DNA of 64,000 nucleotides from Oehlia diaphana (GCA_003833135.1 QZLH01000235.1:33999-97998); one strand, 5' to 3'; counted from the stretch's first letter, positions 21,340-34,088 are shown. The notes: a model not told the origin generated them from the letters alone. Numbers and translations: made by a program.

Positions 21340-23633
21340 TTTTTACTTTGTATGTATGATATATTGTTATTGTTATTGTTGTTATAAATATTTTTAAATT
21401 CCTACCAATCAATTTAAGAAAATAAATTAAAGTAGCAACATTGTATCATTAAAAATTATAATAAGGAATTATTGTTATCCGTTAGTAGAATAAAATAATG
21501 AAAAATTCCCCAAAGTTAAAAAGATTTTAGAATATTCATATTTATTATTTTGAAGATAATAAAAGGTAAAAGGAAGTGGTGCACCACACTTGCAATGGCC
21601 TTACTGTAGATGTATCATATTAGCAATCAAATCAAGAAAATTATTCATAAACAAATTGTAGGAATTATTGTTTATAAAAAATGTTAAAAGAATAAAGAGA
21701 AGAATTCAGACATTGAGTAAAAAGTTTTTTTACCTTGTAAAATGATTTATTAATTATCCGTGAAAAGGGGACGAGTTAAATCAAATTTAATAAACAAAAT
21801 TTTTTCAGGGCCAGAATTACGATAATGGCAACAGTCATCTAATTCTGGCTGACATTATCTATAAAAGGAAAGAGCTACAAAATTTTTTTATGTACTGTAC
21901 CTATTTATTTATTTTAGTAAAAAAAAATGACGTTTCATATAATTATATTAAAATTTGATTTTAGAAAATATATTAACCTAATCTGGTTAGTTTGGGTAAT
22001 AAAATCATTGCTAATTTAGCTTAAATTGATAAGCCGCAGTTGATTATACTTATCAACAAAAAAAAAGCTAATTAATTGTACTTTTTAAATAATGATTACT
22101 AGAATATTAGGTAACCAAAAATAAATGAAACAAATATATATTTTACGATTAATAATGCGCGAACTGATTTCATTTTTGTTTCAAAGCTATAAATTTATAT
22201 TATATTATTTATAAAACAAAAATGAAACATAACTACATAAGTGCTAACTTATCTTAATTATCACGATTCAATTAATTTCAGAATCAAAATATATTATAAA
22301 ATTAATTGATATAAATAAATTAATGACTAGTTTTAAGATTTAAAACTGTATCCGCAGCACTTGCATAATATATTGTATTATGTAAGATACTACTTGTAGT
22401 ACTGATGCCGATGAAATGAGTAGTTTACGAAAAGCCTATTTTTTATATGTGCTTTTCCATGATTTATTTATTAGTCATTTTGACAACTCTAATGTCATTT
22501 TGACATTTTTTTTCAGTATTCCGAAAAGCAAGTTATGTTGAAGTAATAAAAACAAAAAGTATCGGGATATATGTAACCATTTACTCCCTAACAAAGTAAC
22601 CGTACCTATATCGTGTCGTCATGTATTCGAAAAAATATTTTTACAAGTATATCAAACTTCTTTTTTTAAAATAATACACATTTCTTCAATACAATTTTAT
22701 TACTTTACGGAAAAATGTATTCAATATAAAGTATTCCTTAAAAACTTTAAATTTCTTAAAAAAATACACTTCTTTCTATGAAAAATAGACTTTATCACTT
22801 TATTTATATTTTATATAGACTTCCTTGCAGTAGATCAAATGTTTTTTATATTTTTTTTATAAAAACAACTGTAAATTTCTTTATAATCTTTATTAACATT
22901 TTTTTTATATGTAATTTTTTTTTGTTTGTTTTTATATATATAATTATTTATTGTGTCTTTTAGGTTCAGATTGGGATTCGGTATAAGGTGGATAAAATAA
23001 ATAAAGAATTTTCTATAAAGATTTGTGTCCAAAGAAGATTTGCGGTAAACATATTATGGTAAGCTTGCGCTCCTTGCTTAGCATAGTTTTAATGATACTG
23101 GTTTACAGATAAAAAAAGTTGAAAGAGTAAGAATATAGGAGAAACTGGCTTTCCTGAAGGAGGTATAGCCTATGTACCTGGCTTTTATGGTTGGTGACAT
23201 GAAATATTGGTGGTGTACCAAAGGGTTATACAGTGGAGATTTAAAATAAAAAAAAAGACAAAAAAATAAAAAAAAACAAAAATGACAAAAATAAAAAAAA
23301 AGACAAAATAAATAAAAAAAACAAAAATGACAAAAATAAAAAAATAAATGAAAAACAAATGACAAAAGAAAATAACAAAAAATAAAAAATCTTTATTGTA
23401 CAAGTTCTAGGTGGGCCACTTGAGTAGCATGATACCAACACTTTTCTGGATACTTTTTTTCATTGAGTGTGGTGGTTGTTGATTGAAATTTCTCTTCCAC
23501 CTTTTCCACCTTACTAACGTTTTTTTTATCTTGTTTAGGTATCTTACGAACTTCATCATATTGTTAACCACGTGTTGTAATGCCTAGTGAATTTATTAAT
23601 TGTGGTATTTAGTTTTAGTATTCTTATGACTTC
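21340..23633. other. Gene-free stretch with A-rich simple repeat
   Basis: No gene. A small foldback pairs GCCAGAATTA and TAATTCTGGC near 21812-21850. 22778-22980 is T/A simple sequence. 23245-23390 is an A-rich array of AAAAATGACAAAAATAAAA-type units, whose complement gives spurious Phe-rich frames at 23078-23441. Confidence 0.55.
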
Positions 23634-23863
23634 CCTAGCGTAATCTGAAAAAAATGTCACGAAATGGGCGGCATTACGCAACTTGACTGAAATTAAGTGT
23701 GGCGCACATGTGACGAATAATTAGTGACGAATAAGTTTTTACCTACTCGAAAAAAACTAAGTCCCTCAGATACTTATAGAAAATGGAAATGCAGTGGGGA
23801 GTGACGGTTGTGACAAACAAAATCACGTGATTTTTCGTGACATTTTTTTCAGGTTACGCTGGG
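23634..23863. mobile_element. MITE, about 230 bp, AGCGTAA-CTGAAAAAAATG ends
   Basis: The left arm reads CCTAGCGTAATCTGAAAAAA then ATGTCACGAAA. The right end in reverse complement reads CCCAGCGTAACCTGAAAAAA then ATGTCACGAAA. The arms are about 31 bp with two or three mismatches. The interior repeats GTGACGAATAA and contains AATCACGTGATT. It has no coding capacity, and no target duplication is clear. Confidence 0.8.
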
Positions 23864-26800
23864 AAAATCTATTCTTATTTACTGCGGTCCGGAATGATGT
23901 TAATCTATCATATTTGTTCTAATAAACTGAGCCATATGTAATGTTTAGTATTACATAGTTCTTGTGTTCGCTTTTATTTTTAGAATTGGGAATGGAGATT
24001 AAGTTCGGGATATTACTATAATAAGAAATAGGATTGAAGAAAATTTTGAAAAGTTAATATTTAATGAAAATCATTTATTATAAATAGGCAGTATTTTGAC
24101 TTTGGAGCTTGGAATTTATTATTATATTGTATTTTAGGAATTAACATATTAGCATATATTATTAAACCAAGCATTATATATATTATGTGTGTGTAATTTT
24201 ATATTATTAACAAGAAATTGACTTATTAGCAGAGGAGCTGCCATTCGATTTTATTTTGTTGTAGTAAGAACTATTTAAAAGAGGAAACTAAAAAGTAGGC
24301 TTTATTTAATAATAAATTCATGTAAAATTTTCGTGATTAGGTATTTATTAGGGTACTTGGTTAATCGATTATTAATTGATTAAGGTTTTTTTTGGATAAA
24401 AATAATTTTTTATTTTTTCTTGAATGCTTTTATTGTAGTATAACTTGTTATTAAAAAAATATTATACTAATCATTTAGATAAAAAAAATCATCTATGTAA
24501 TTTAAAAAATATAATTTATTAATTTTACAATTTAACTAATTTATTTTTACTAAATAAAAAAATATATTTTATCCTAACTAATAAATCATGCAAAACATGT
24601 TTTTCAAATAAAAAAACCATTTATTTGATTATATATATTACTTGAAAGAACAAAAAAAATTTAGCAAAAAAAATATGATAATTAGGAAAAATAATTATTA
24701 TTTAAAAATAAGAATCAGAAAAAAGGCGCTGACTGTAACGGCGTAATGCCATAGTGTTGCCCCGATCACTGACCTGGATTCAAGTCTAAAAAACTAAATA
24801 AACAATAATATACTTATACAATTAATTTTAAAAAAATATATGAAAATATTATATAAAAAGAATATAGTATAGGTTATAAAGGAAAATTAAAAATATTTGA
24901 AAAACAATTTTGGTTTTAGAAAAACAAACCCAAAAAAGGAAAAGGTGAGTCAGATAACCTGAAAAATTTATTTTTTAAAAAAAAAAATTAAAAAATTAAA
25001 AAAAAAATCAGTTTAAAAAATAACTGAAAAAAAATATCAAAAAAAAAATGCTTACCGTTGCCTGCAGCACCGATCTGATCACTCGATCCAAACCTAATGG
25101 TGAAATATTCGGTTTGAAAAAAAAAGCCAACCCGAAAAAAGAAAAGGTGAAAAAATTTTTAAAAAAAGAATAAAAAGGAAAAAGAAAAAGGTGTTTCAAA
25201 GAGAAATGACAAAATTTGAAACCAAAGAAATTGAAAAAAAAATAAATATTTGAAAAAAAAAAAAATTCCGATTAATTAGATGTACAACATGACTTGCCAA
25301 TCAAGCGGGTCTTAACTAATAAAAAATACGAATCAGCCAATTCAAATTAATTTATTAATAAAAAAATTAAATTATTAATATATATTTTTACGAAAGAAAA
25401 AAAGATAGATCAAAAATAAAAAGGCATTTCCTTTTATTTTTGTAATTTTTTTTTTTTTTGATTTTATTTAACAAAAAAAAATGTTTTTAGAAAAAGGTAA
25501 AAAAAAATGGGAAGTTATTTCCTTTTCAATCAAAAAAAATCCAAAAAACGTTAGCTTCGCTATACTAACATTTTTATAACATTATATAAAATTAGTTGAA
25601 TCCAAATTTTGGACTTATGGTTAGATTAAATGCAAAATCTAATCCATAAAAATGCGCAAATTTTCACAAATTTTCAACAAATGATTGTCAATGATCTAAT
25701 GCATTCCAGGATATGATCAACATTTTTCGAATTATTTGATATGAGAATTAATAATAATACATCATTTTTGAGACTGCGGTGGCAACGTAGTTTACTAGTT
25801 TACTACTTACAGTGTTCAGAAACGTGATAGCTTTTTATAGATGCATAATCTTACCAATGAACAACTTATATGATTCGATAATAAAAGATTAAAGGTTAGG
25901 CTGCATAATTACTTCAAATACTTCAATACGCAAATATCTTAATTTACTAAAGGTGTTGATAGATGACGTGATTGAACTCTAGAGTACACATTTCTCTGCT
26001 CATTTTGATCAAAGCAATAGTAATTAGTAAGAAAGTAACCAAGAAAGAGAATAAGTTATCACTTGTAATTTGTATAAAAATTTTTAATATAAAAATGGAC
26101 TTTTCATATTTACAAGAAATTTTTAACGTAAAAAAATTCATATGATCGCATAAAATAATTTCTTTGGTTCATATTGTTTTCTTTCTATTGTTTTTGTAAC
26201 TGAATCTTAATCAATCAAGGTGGCTTTGTATTAATTTTACCATATTTAACTTTTATGAATGTTAAGAAGTATTAGATAAATAGATTTGCTATAATTACTA
26301 TTTATGATTTTGAAGTTTTTTTGATCTTCTGTCGATTTTTTAATTAATTGAAGAAATCGATCAGTTTTTTTTATAAAAAAAATTATATATATAAACATAT
26401 TATACAAATATTTTGTACTAGAAGACTATAACACACAAAATATAATTACTTTTTCGTGAATGTTTAAACGTTTTCAGGAAAATAAAGTTATTTATCAATT
26501 AACATCAGTTACTTGAATGTTAAAGTGATATTATCATAGAAGAAAAGACATTTAAAAATAAAAAGAATTTTTTGTTTAAACGTTTATTATTTAATTTTTA
26601 TATTTATCGCAACAATAGGTGACGTGGCAAAAGAATTTAAAATAGAAACTATACCCAATCAAGAATCGAAGATGATATTATTCAACGTCTAAGTTTTATT
26701 TTAAACATTTGTCATTTGTATATTCGAGTGTAAATCAGAATATCTATTAAGTTTCCTGATGAAATTTAATAAATAAATAAAAAAAAAATTCTCATTTTCA

Positions 26801-27044
26801 TTGCGCGATAAAGTGATATTCACTATCATTTCTATCATTTTCGGCGAAATGAAATTCGGTGAAATGGCTTCGGTGAAATGGAATTCAATAAAATTTGTGC
26901 CAGCAAAGTGTGATTCCAAATTTTACCATTACTCCTGATTTTTCAGAAGGGGGTTAAAAGGGAGTAAGAAAGCTATTTCTAAAAAAAAAAAAAAAATAAA
27001 CGAAATAGCGTGTAAAAAGTGTGACGCATGTGTAAACAAACTAA
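23864..27044. other. Gene-free AT-rich stretch
   Basis: The sequence is largely A-rich and low-complexity. 24700-25320 contains two loosely similar blocks (GCCCCGATCACTGACC..., AGCACCGATCTGATCACTCG...) each next to GAAAAGGTGA. Near 26838-26885 a short array repeats TCGGTGAAATGG-type units (TTCGGCGAAATGAAATTCGG, TGAAATGGCTTCGGTGAAAT). The small frames in this interval are not supported as genes. Confidence 0.45.
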
Positions 27045-27292
27045 GGCCATTCCAAATTAATTTTTAGTTTAACATTTTCCTCCCTCCCTCTCTATTTTTT
27101 GAAAATTTTAAAATAATTACATACTGTATGTTCAAATTTGTTTAAAGCACCCCCTCTCTTTTCTGAAATTGGGTGTACCGAATATTTCCCGATTTTACCA
27201 AAACTTCCGAAAATTTAATATGTTTAAATATCAGGTCCCCAAATTTTTTAGCCAGAAAGGATGTTAAACTAATTATTTAGTTTGGAATGGCC
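27045..27292. mobile_element. MITE, 248 bp, GGCCATTCCAAA inverted ends
   Basis: The left end GGCCATTCCAAATTAATTTT and the right end in reverse complement GGCCATTCCAAACTAAATAA both continue to TAGTTTAACAT. Arms are about 35 bp with a small indel. The interior has C-rich patches (CCTCCCTCCCTCTC) and no gene. The nearest gene starts about 390 bp to the right. Confidence 0.8.
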
Positions 27293-27683
27293 AATTATAA
27301 ATGTACAATACGTTTCATGGATGACATTCCATATGTGTGATTTTACGATCCATATAAAAATTTTATCCATTATTTGTAAAAATGATTCTTTCACGGATCC
27401 ATTCACGAAAAATGTAAATAATTTGATAAATTCCGTAATATAAGGCTATTAATTCCGGAAATATGAGCCTTTTACGGAAAAAAGATGGAATATAAAAAAA
27501 CGGAAAGACTTTTTTTAAAGGGGATTTTAGAATAGGACTTACTCACATTATATGAATTCTGCAGATCGGCAGATATGATCTGCAAAGAAAATGTTTTATA
27601 AAGGCCATAAAATTTTCACATTTTTTTATATTTCTCAACGACTCTTTTATCATTACTTACTAAGAAAACGTGAATTGGCCAGT

Positions 27684-28145
27684 ATGAAACTTCTTATTTC
27701 CTTCTCCTTTATCATCATCCTTTGTGTCTTAATGAATGGCTTAACATCTGTTCCGGTCAATGCAGGTAAACTTCTTGAGCATATATAGCGATTATTAAGT
27801 AATTAAGAATAAATTTAATTTTTAATTTATTGGTGTATAGCCAATGAACTAATTGTTACCATCAAAAGGGAATTGGCCGATTATACATTATGTCGACTTT
27901 GGGTGACAGATGAAAATTTGAATTACATAGCCGGTAATACGAATAATAAAGAGTGTGATAGTGATGATGCCGTTTTTCAATTACCGTCAGGCACAAGCAA
28001 ATACTTTATTTTTGCGCATGTACCTGGTAGTTTTGAAGAAGATAAAAAACGTGGTCCATATAATGGAAATAGTTGTCTTAGTATACATGGGTCTTTAGAT
28101 GTATGGAAATTTAATGATATTCCATCTTTTAACTGCTATCATTAA
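27684..28145 (+). CDS. Small secreted protein, two exons, 128 aa, four cysteines after the signal
   Basis: Exon 1 (27684-27765) encodes MKLLISFSFIIILCVLMNGL then TSVPVNA, a clear signal peptide. An intron (GTAAAC...GTATAG, phase 1) leads to exon 2 (27841-28145). The predicted mature part is about 101 residues with four cysteines (TLCRL, KECDS, NSCLS, FNCYH), enough for two disulfides, and ends at FNCYH. An upstream in-frame ATG at 27591 would bury the signal, so 27684 is preferred. A polyadenylation-like AATAAA follows near 28313. I do not recognise the fold. The size, signal and even cysteines fit a candidate secreted effector or apoplastic protein, but that role is only inferred. Confidence 0.75.
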
Positions 28146-28383
28146 CTTATTTTTTAATCTCGCAAATTTCTGCTGTCATTTCAATTTTCAATTTTCTTAT
28201 TTGTAATTAATAATTCCTATTTGTATTTTTGCATAATTGTTATAATTGTTAAGCATTTTTAAAGTTATATGCCTATTTTTTTCTCATATTATATTAATTA
28301 CGTAATATTATTAATAAAGGAAACACATTTTTGTGTCAACCTTGGAATTCGTTTCTTAAGACTCGGATTTTCAATGTAATAAT

Positions 28384-28575
28384 CCGATGTGACTATAAAA
28401 GAAATCGCTTGTTCATGTCTTCATTTAAATTACTTGATTTAGAGGGCTGTAATGATATTAGTAAAAAAGCTGTAGATTAGCTTGCTTTGCTTAATCTAAA
28501 TATCCATATCGAGAATTTCGGGGGAAACAGCTGGTCTGATCCTGAATCCGAAACCGAATCAGAAGATGGGGCACA
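28384..28575 (+). pseudogene. F-box/LRR-type gene relic (last repeats and acidic tail)
   Basis: One frame reads DVTIKEIACSCLHLNYL; after a one-base shift another reads LDLEGCNDISKKAVD, a stop, LALLNLNIHIENF and an acidic tail SDPESETESED. LDLxGCxxIS is the hallmark of cysteine-containing LRRs, and the ILV-rich end with an NIHIENF strand followed by acidic residues is how many glomeromycete F-box-like proteins end. Frameshift plus stop and the lack of an N-terminus make it a relic. Confidence 0.65.
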
Positions 28576-28690
28576 CTGATATCCCACCGAACAATTTTAT
28601 TTCAGCATTCCAAGGTTATCTAAGATAGCCCCGTCATTATTAATAATAGTGTTCTCGGAACACTGGTTAATAATCACGGGACCCCAAAAT

Positions 28691-29021
28691 AGAGATCTAC
28701 AAACGGGACGGAAACCCCAACCCGGCCCGGACCCGGATCCGGGTTTGGGCCGGAAAATTTTCTTCAAAATCCACCCGGGCCGGGTCCAGGCCGGCACATG
28801 ATTTTTCGTTAAACCCGGATTTTCGTAATTCTGGCCAAAATCGTCTTAATTCCGGCCGAAATTAAACTGGCCAAAATTAAGTTGGCCGATTTTTTTGTTT
28901 TTACAACAAAATGATATAATAAAAGTCCGGGCCAGTCCGGGCCGGGTTTTTAGTATATTAAGGTTAATTTCCAAGTGCGGGACGAGCTGGGTTGTAAAAT
29001 AGGAGTCAATACAGACCTCTA
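28691..29021. mobile_element. hAT-like non-autonomous element, 331 bp, with 8-bp target duplication
   Basis: CCCAAAAT at 28683-28690 is repeated exactly at 29022-29029, an 8-bp duplication typical of hAT transposons. The ends read AGAGATCT and, in reverse complement, TAGAGGTCTG. The subterminal regions are packed with GGCCCGG/CCGGGCC motifs (ACCCGGCCCGGACCCGG, GGGCCAGTCCGGGCCGGG), as in many hAT MITEs. The middle carries GGCCAAAAT and AATTCCGGCCGAAATT. A 66-codon frame on the minus strand (28797-28597) is an artefact of these motifs. Confidence 0.75.
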
Positions 29022-29029
29022 CCCAAAAT

Positions 29030-29647
29030 ATATGTAGGGTCAGACCAACTATTTGCTTCTACACTTAGGAACCTTACCCGATATTCTGGATTGTTTCCCT
29101 CAATTCCATTCTTCTTTTAGCGGTCAAAATTCGGTCGTAAAGCTTCAACGATATAATGTTTTGATCAGCATTTCTCTTTTTTTTTAGTTGGTTCAGGAGA
29201 AGTTCTAAATTTGTTGCAATCATCAGTAAATGTATTTTTAATATACAATATGTGTAATTATCAGTGAACGTATTTTTTATATGATCTATATATCTGTTAC
29301 AGATATGTCTTGGAAAAATACCTTTTATCTCTCACAGGTACGTGTGTTCTTCATTTATGTAATCACAATTTAAATTATTTTATATAAGGTATATCCGGAA
29401 AACATCTAAATGTTTTTATTATCCTTGTATTAATAACATTTAACCAACCTATATAGTAATTTAAATCATTCATCTGTCCTTTTAACCATTTGTTCAAAGA
29501 ATTAAAAAATTGTTTTAGAGAATTAACAATTCCGTCCACATAGGAATTTCTTACAACTTTTTATTTTATACATGACATTATGATCGTCAGATAGAGGATA
29601 ATTTTGAATTATGAATAAACTGGTTACTTCTTTCTTATTTATCTCTC
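29030..29647. other. Gene-free interval
   Basis: No open frame, RNA gene or inverted repeat is recognised here. Confidence 0.45.
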
Positions 29648-30140
29648 ATGCCAAGCTCCTCATGGAAATGATCTCTTGTTAAAATCATGATTTGTTAAAT
29701 TTTACAAATTAATCAATAAAATAATATATTATTCTTTTCAAAATTTTCAAAAATAGATTAAATCAATATATTATATTAAAATTAATATTAAATTTATCAA
29801 AAATAAGTTCTCATATCATCTTTTCATTGATATAAAATGTTAGAGCATTTAGGAACGCTCAGCGATAACCAGCAATAGGATAAGCTTTTCCTCCAAAAGT
29901 CCCTCCAAATCTAGTAAATGCATAGGTATATAATGGGACTTTTGGATTATATCAAAAATAGAAACATCAATAATGTGTGCTTCAAAACTACAGTCCGTAT
30001 CACTGGTTATACCGGACCTGTATATACCGAAAACTCGTTATATTGAACCAAGATTTTCAGAGCCAATTTTTTTATAATTAATTACACTGGTTATAACAAA
30101 TTTTTACAATAAAATGCTATATACTGTATACCGAACCCTA
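29648..30140. repeat. Dispersed repeat, copy A
   Basis: CATGCCAAGCTCCTCATGGA through TAAATTTATCAAAAATAAG, GCATTTAGGAACGCTCA, GATAACCAGCAATAGGATAA, TTTTCCTCCAAAAGTCCCTC and TGGTTATACCGGACCTGTAT matches 34119-34540 almost base for base apart from short indels. It ends in a run of TATACCGAA motifs in both orientations (TATACCGAAAACTCG, CTGTATACCGAACCC). No coding frame is kept between copies, so it is a non-coding repeat. Confidence 0.8.
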
Positions 30141-30410
30141 GGAAATCCATATTATCCCGGAAGTTTGGTATTCCATTTTTTTCTAGTAAAAATTTCGCCT
30201 AGAAATTGGCTAAAAATTTGTCAAAGTCTAGATCCCAAAAATACTAAGAAATTCTAGAAAAATTTTCCGCAGAAACTTAAGTGCATGAGAAATTCCAATG
30301 ATTCTTCATCAAATCTTCGGACCCAACCTCATAGCCCCATCTGCGTCATCCATCAAAATATACCTTGCTAGGCTTTACTTCGGTGATCACCAATTTCCAG
30401 CATTTAAAAC

Positions 30411-30565
30411 GGGTCTGGTACGAAATCCCGACAGGTACGAAATCCCGAACTCCAATGCTGGTCGCACACATCACGTGACTCTGCATAATTCTGCATAACG
30501 CGGGCCATTTGTCGGGATTTCGTACCATTCGGGATTTTGGACCGTCGGGATTTTGTACGGGTCCC
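30411..30565. mobile_element. Short MITE built of GTACGAAATCCCGA motifs
   Basis: The left side has GGTACGAAATCCCGA twice in tandem (from about 30417 and 30433). The right side has the complement three times (TCGGGATTTCGTACC, TCGGGATTTTGGACC, TCGGGATTTTGTACG). The terminal 22 bp pair imperfectly (GGGTCTGGTACG with GGGACCCGTACA). The centre contains ATCACGTGACTC and repeated CTGCATAA. The two frames overlapping it (30298-30498 plus, 30346-30639 minus) are artefacts. Confidence 0.65.
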
Positions 30566-30639
30566 CGGATATTGATAGGATTGGGTACAGTTTTATTATA
30601 AATCTTGTCTAATATGATCTTAACCATTTCACCGGACAC

Positions 30640-31339
30640 CGGGCATATTTATTAGTAAATTGGTGATTTTATAGCGATTTCAGTGATTTTTAACGTTTTT
30701 ATTGATTTATAGCAGTTTGAACAAGTATATTATAATAAATAACAGATTCATTTTTATTTGGATTTAGTAAAGGCCCGATATAGGCATATACAAGTTAAAA
30801 AATATATTTTATTTGTGAATGATAAGCATACATGACTATTTAATAGTAAAAACATGGAAAAACTTCGGCAAGTGTGAAACTTGAGTAAAATTTGGCGCAG
30901 TTTTTATTTTTTCATCAAAGAATTCAATAACATTATGATACATTTCACACTCGTATACTGTGTATGTAGAAAACAAATGCAGGCGAAATAGTATTTACGT
31001 AACGATATCACGACGTCAGCACAGTGAACATAAATCGTGATTGGAAATGTTGTAAACTGATAGGAAAACATTTGGTCTAGTACATATTGAAGTAATGTAA
31101 AGAACAATAGCATGCTTTCGGCTAATTATTCTGATGCACATTACATACCAATACTACCCGCAATCATGTTAAAAAATCATGAATTTGAACAATAAATGAT
31201 TTATTAATTACATATTTTTTCAGAAACCTCGTAAAAAGTTATAATATATATATATATTTTTAATTAATTATCTACTGTAAGAACACCTCAGCATATTTCA
31301 CAAATTGCATTATATCCTTCGTAAGTATTATATTATTTA
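30640..31339. other. Gene-free interval
   Basis: No gene seen. There is a short (AT)n tract near 31240. The 69-codon minus frame at 30904-31113 has no support. Confidence 0.4.
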
Positions 31340-33010
31340 TGTTATTTCACAAGTCAATCTTCAAGACATACTGTAGGCGATCATTAATCCAATCCGGTAT
31401 TCTCCGAGCTAGCTCATCTTTGGAGTTATGGATAGGTTGCACTGCATACTTTTCATACAAGTGTGCAGGTGTGCAGGTACAACAAAATAAAAGGATATTT
31501 CATTTTCGTCACCTAATTTGTTATAAAGTTTTTTAAATCCATTCATTTTAATAGGATGGCACTTGGCGATAGTCATTTGAAATAACTTATCGGGAGCGAT
31601 GATGGAATCGATTGATGGGAAATTCTTACTTTCTGGCTGATAATACTTTCCGTCTTCAATTAAATCAATACCATTTTCAGAAAATTCAAGTATCTCATTC
31701 TGATTATTTATAGTGACGATTGACTCTGTATTGAATTCTAGATGACGAAACTGAAAATTTTCTCCATTTCGCAAGATTCTGTGAGCAATCTGCTCAAATA
31801 CTTGACCCAGTAGTGAATTCTTATGCCTGCTTCAAGGCTTAATTTCGTTCCATCCGCAGTTTCTTTTTTATATCCGTTTCAAGTTCATTAATTACCCTGC
31901 CTTTCACATAATTAGATGCAAATTTTACAATTTTCTTTGTATAAGCTTGTCTACCATATTGATCCAACAGTTGCGTATTATCTGCAGAACGAATAGATTC
32001 TACTCTTTCATCATTTTCGACCTTATCATCATCAGCAATTGGGAGGTTTACGTAGATATGGACAATCTTGTGACTCATATCTTCTTGTTCCACGGTTTCA
32101 CCAATAAAATCAAATATTTCCATTTTGCAACTTTTAATTGCTTCTTCAAGTGTATCTTGTTGAGTAACATCAAATGCATCCTTTAAAATAAATCGAGGGT
32201 TCCCTCCCCACATAGAGTACAACTCCCGACCATATCTTTGGGAATATAATCATAGATTATGTTTCTGCATAGATCAATTTCTTTTCGTGTCCACACTGGC
32301 ATGAACCGCTTCGTTACCAAGGGATACTTATCAAAGTTTCTATAATGATCTTTCCTGAGAGAACAAAGAAGAATTGTCTTAGCTCTGTATTCTTTTGCTT
32401 TCCGGCCATCGACAACATACCAAACTTCTGGATTATTTAGGTAGTTTTTGAATGCATGAATGTCTTTATTATCACCTGAAAAGGTGGTTTTCTCACTAAA
32501 TACAATTGGAGCACATCCAACTTTGTGATATACAACCGTTGCATTTTGTCTCGCGAGGCAATAAAGCAGATAGTAACCAAAAAAGGGTTTTCCTATCCCA
32601 GGATTGCCTGAAATGCGCAATCTTCTTATTCTCCAGAGAAAAATAACATTTCCCAGTCCACGTAACATTTGCGGATGAATAGAATAGAAGGCTTATTTGT
32701 ATCACCTAAAAAATTAGTGTTGTGAGGCAGTTTGAGGGACATTTTATGTTCATATGTTCATCATATTTCGAATTTTTTAAGAATTTCCAAAATGTCTTCA
32801 GATCTTCATCACCTGCAACTTTTTCACAATTATCAGGAGACTCTGTATTGGTATGAGCCATAAAATCAAAGATTAGCGCGTCACGTTCATGTTGACCAAT
32901 CATTACGATACAAAGTGTCAGCAAAAAAAATGTGTAGCTCAGTTCTTTCTTTATTAGTGAAAGGAAGCTCGTTAATATTCGTAAAGATAGAACTTGCATT
33001 AAACATTTTT
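31340..33010 (-). pseudogene. Crinkler (CRN)-type P-loop NTPase, frameshifted copy
   Basis: Read on the minus strand, the pieces occur in family order: a DLKTFWKFLK segment (about 32810), a broken stretch with LPHNTNFLGDTNKPSILF-like sequence, then LRISGNPGIGKPFFGYYLLY with a Walker A loop GNPGIGKP (about 32610) whose usual Ser/Thr after Lys is Pro, a VWYVVDGRK segment, MPVWTRKEIDLCRN, then after a frameshift near 32230 the YSMWGGNPRFILKDAFD and IVHIYVNLP segments. After another break near 31835 comes GKYYQPESKNFPSIDSIIAP and FYFVVPAHL, and a last shift near 31430 before an IPDWINDRLQYVL end. At least three frameshifts are visible, so it is a pseudogene unless assembly errors are responsible. 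The family links to effector-like P-loop proteins of oomycetes and glomeromycetes. Confidence 0.8.
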
Positions 33011-33524
33011 TTTTATTTTTACGAGTTAAGAAATAAATGTTAAAAGAAGAAATAGATAAGACTTTAAAAAGGAAAAACAATTTTCTGAATATAATTTAAA
33101 ATTAACTTTATTAAGCTATGTGAACATGTCTTAAATCTTATTAAACTTTATTAAACTTTGATTATTATGAGGACGCGTTTTGTAAGCAGGCTCTTATTAA
33201 TATTAGCTGATATATTGATTCAGTGATTATTAAATTTGAGTCATCGTATATAGAATCCCAGATTATATCATCTAATACATAATATGACCTATTTTTTTTG
33301 TTATTATTAATTACATCATATAGTTAAAAAATTAATCGATTGAAAATTTATTAAAAAATTTTGAGAGAATGCCGGAAAAGCAAACGAAATACATGATGCT
33401 ATCAAAGAGGGGGGAGTACGCATCATTTAATGTGAGTCCCAGAATCAAATTATTTCTTTGCTCTCAGTTTTATTGTGAATTTCTATATTAATTGTTTTGT
33501 TTCTATCATATTATAGTATAATTA

Positions 33525-33795
33525 CGGAGTATTAGCAACTGAGATAAAAAAAAAAATACAAGACAATATTATCAACTTACACTTAACATCACGATTCACT
33601 TTCACATAATTCCATTCCGCCTCATATACAAGAAATTTATCGCTTTGAGTTATCATCGGTACGATACTGCGATACTGCGCAAAGTTTAAAGAATTCGACA
33701 TGTTGAAGGTGCCATTGCCGGAAAATTTGATATACTGCGCCAAATTTTGCTGATGCTGGAAATCATATGATACAGCAATTTTACTGCACTATGAG
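33525..33795 (-). pseudogene. Unrecognised coding-like exon
   Basis: On the minus strand one open frame of about 70 residues lies between an acceptor-like TGCAG near 33787 and a GTAAGT-like donor near 33583 (QYIKFSGNGTFNMSNSLNFA, then LVYEAEWNYVKVNRDVK). Composition is coding-like, not low-complexity, but I see no partner exon. It repeats LAQYIKF/NFAQYRS-type motifs. It could be an orphan exon of a lost gene. Confidence 0.35.
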
Positions 33796-34088
33796 ACAGT
33801 TGAGACACGTGGAGTCGATTAGAGTAAATAATATTTTTGTGATACTGCTAGTTATTTCACTGCGCCTATTATACGCATGATGATTGTCAAAGATTTTCTC
33901 GGCGAAGATCAAAATGCTGATATATAACAATAAAAGTAATATGTCCGTTTATTTTGGAACATCTATGGAGGCGGTGATAAGAAGCTAGCTGAGTGATTAA
34001 CTATCCTACCTTAACATGCATTTTATCTATACCAACTTACCAAGTACAGTATAGACGTATAGTTAACATCATACTTCATTTTTTTGCA

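Noticed and set aside
23078..23441. Three overlapping Phe-rich minus-strand frames
   Set aside because: They read the complement of an A-rich simple repeat.
28597..28797. 66-codon frame rich in Gly/Pro/Arg
   Set aside because: Lies in the GGCCCGG-rich end of the hAT-like element.
30298..30639. Frames on both strands
   Set aside because: They overlap the GTACGAAATCCCGA MITE and translate its repeats.
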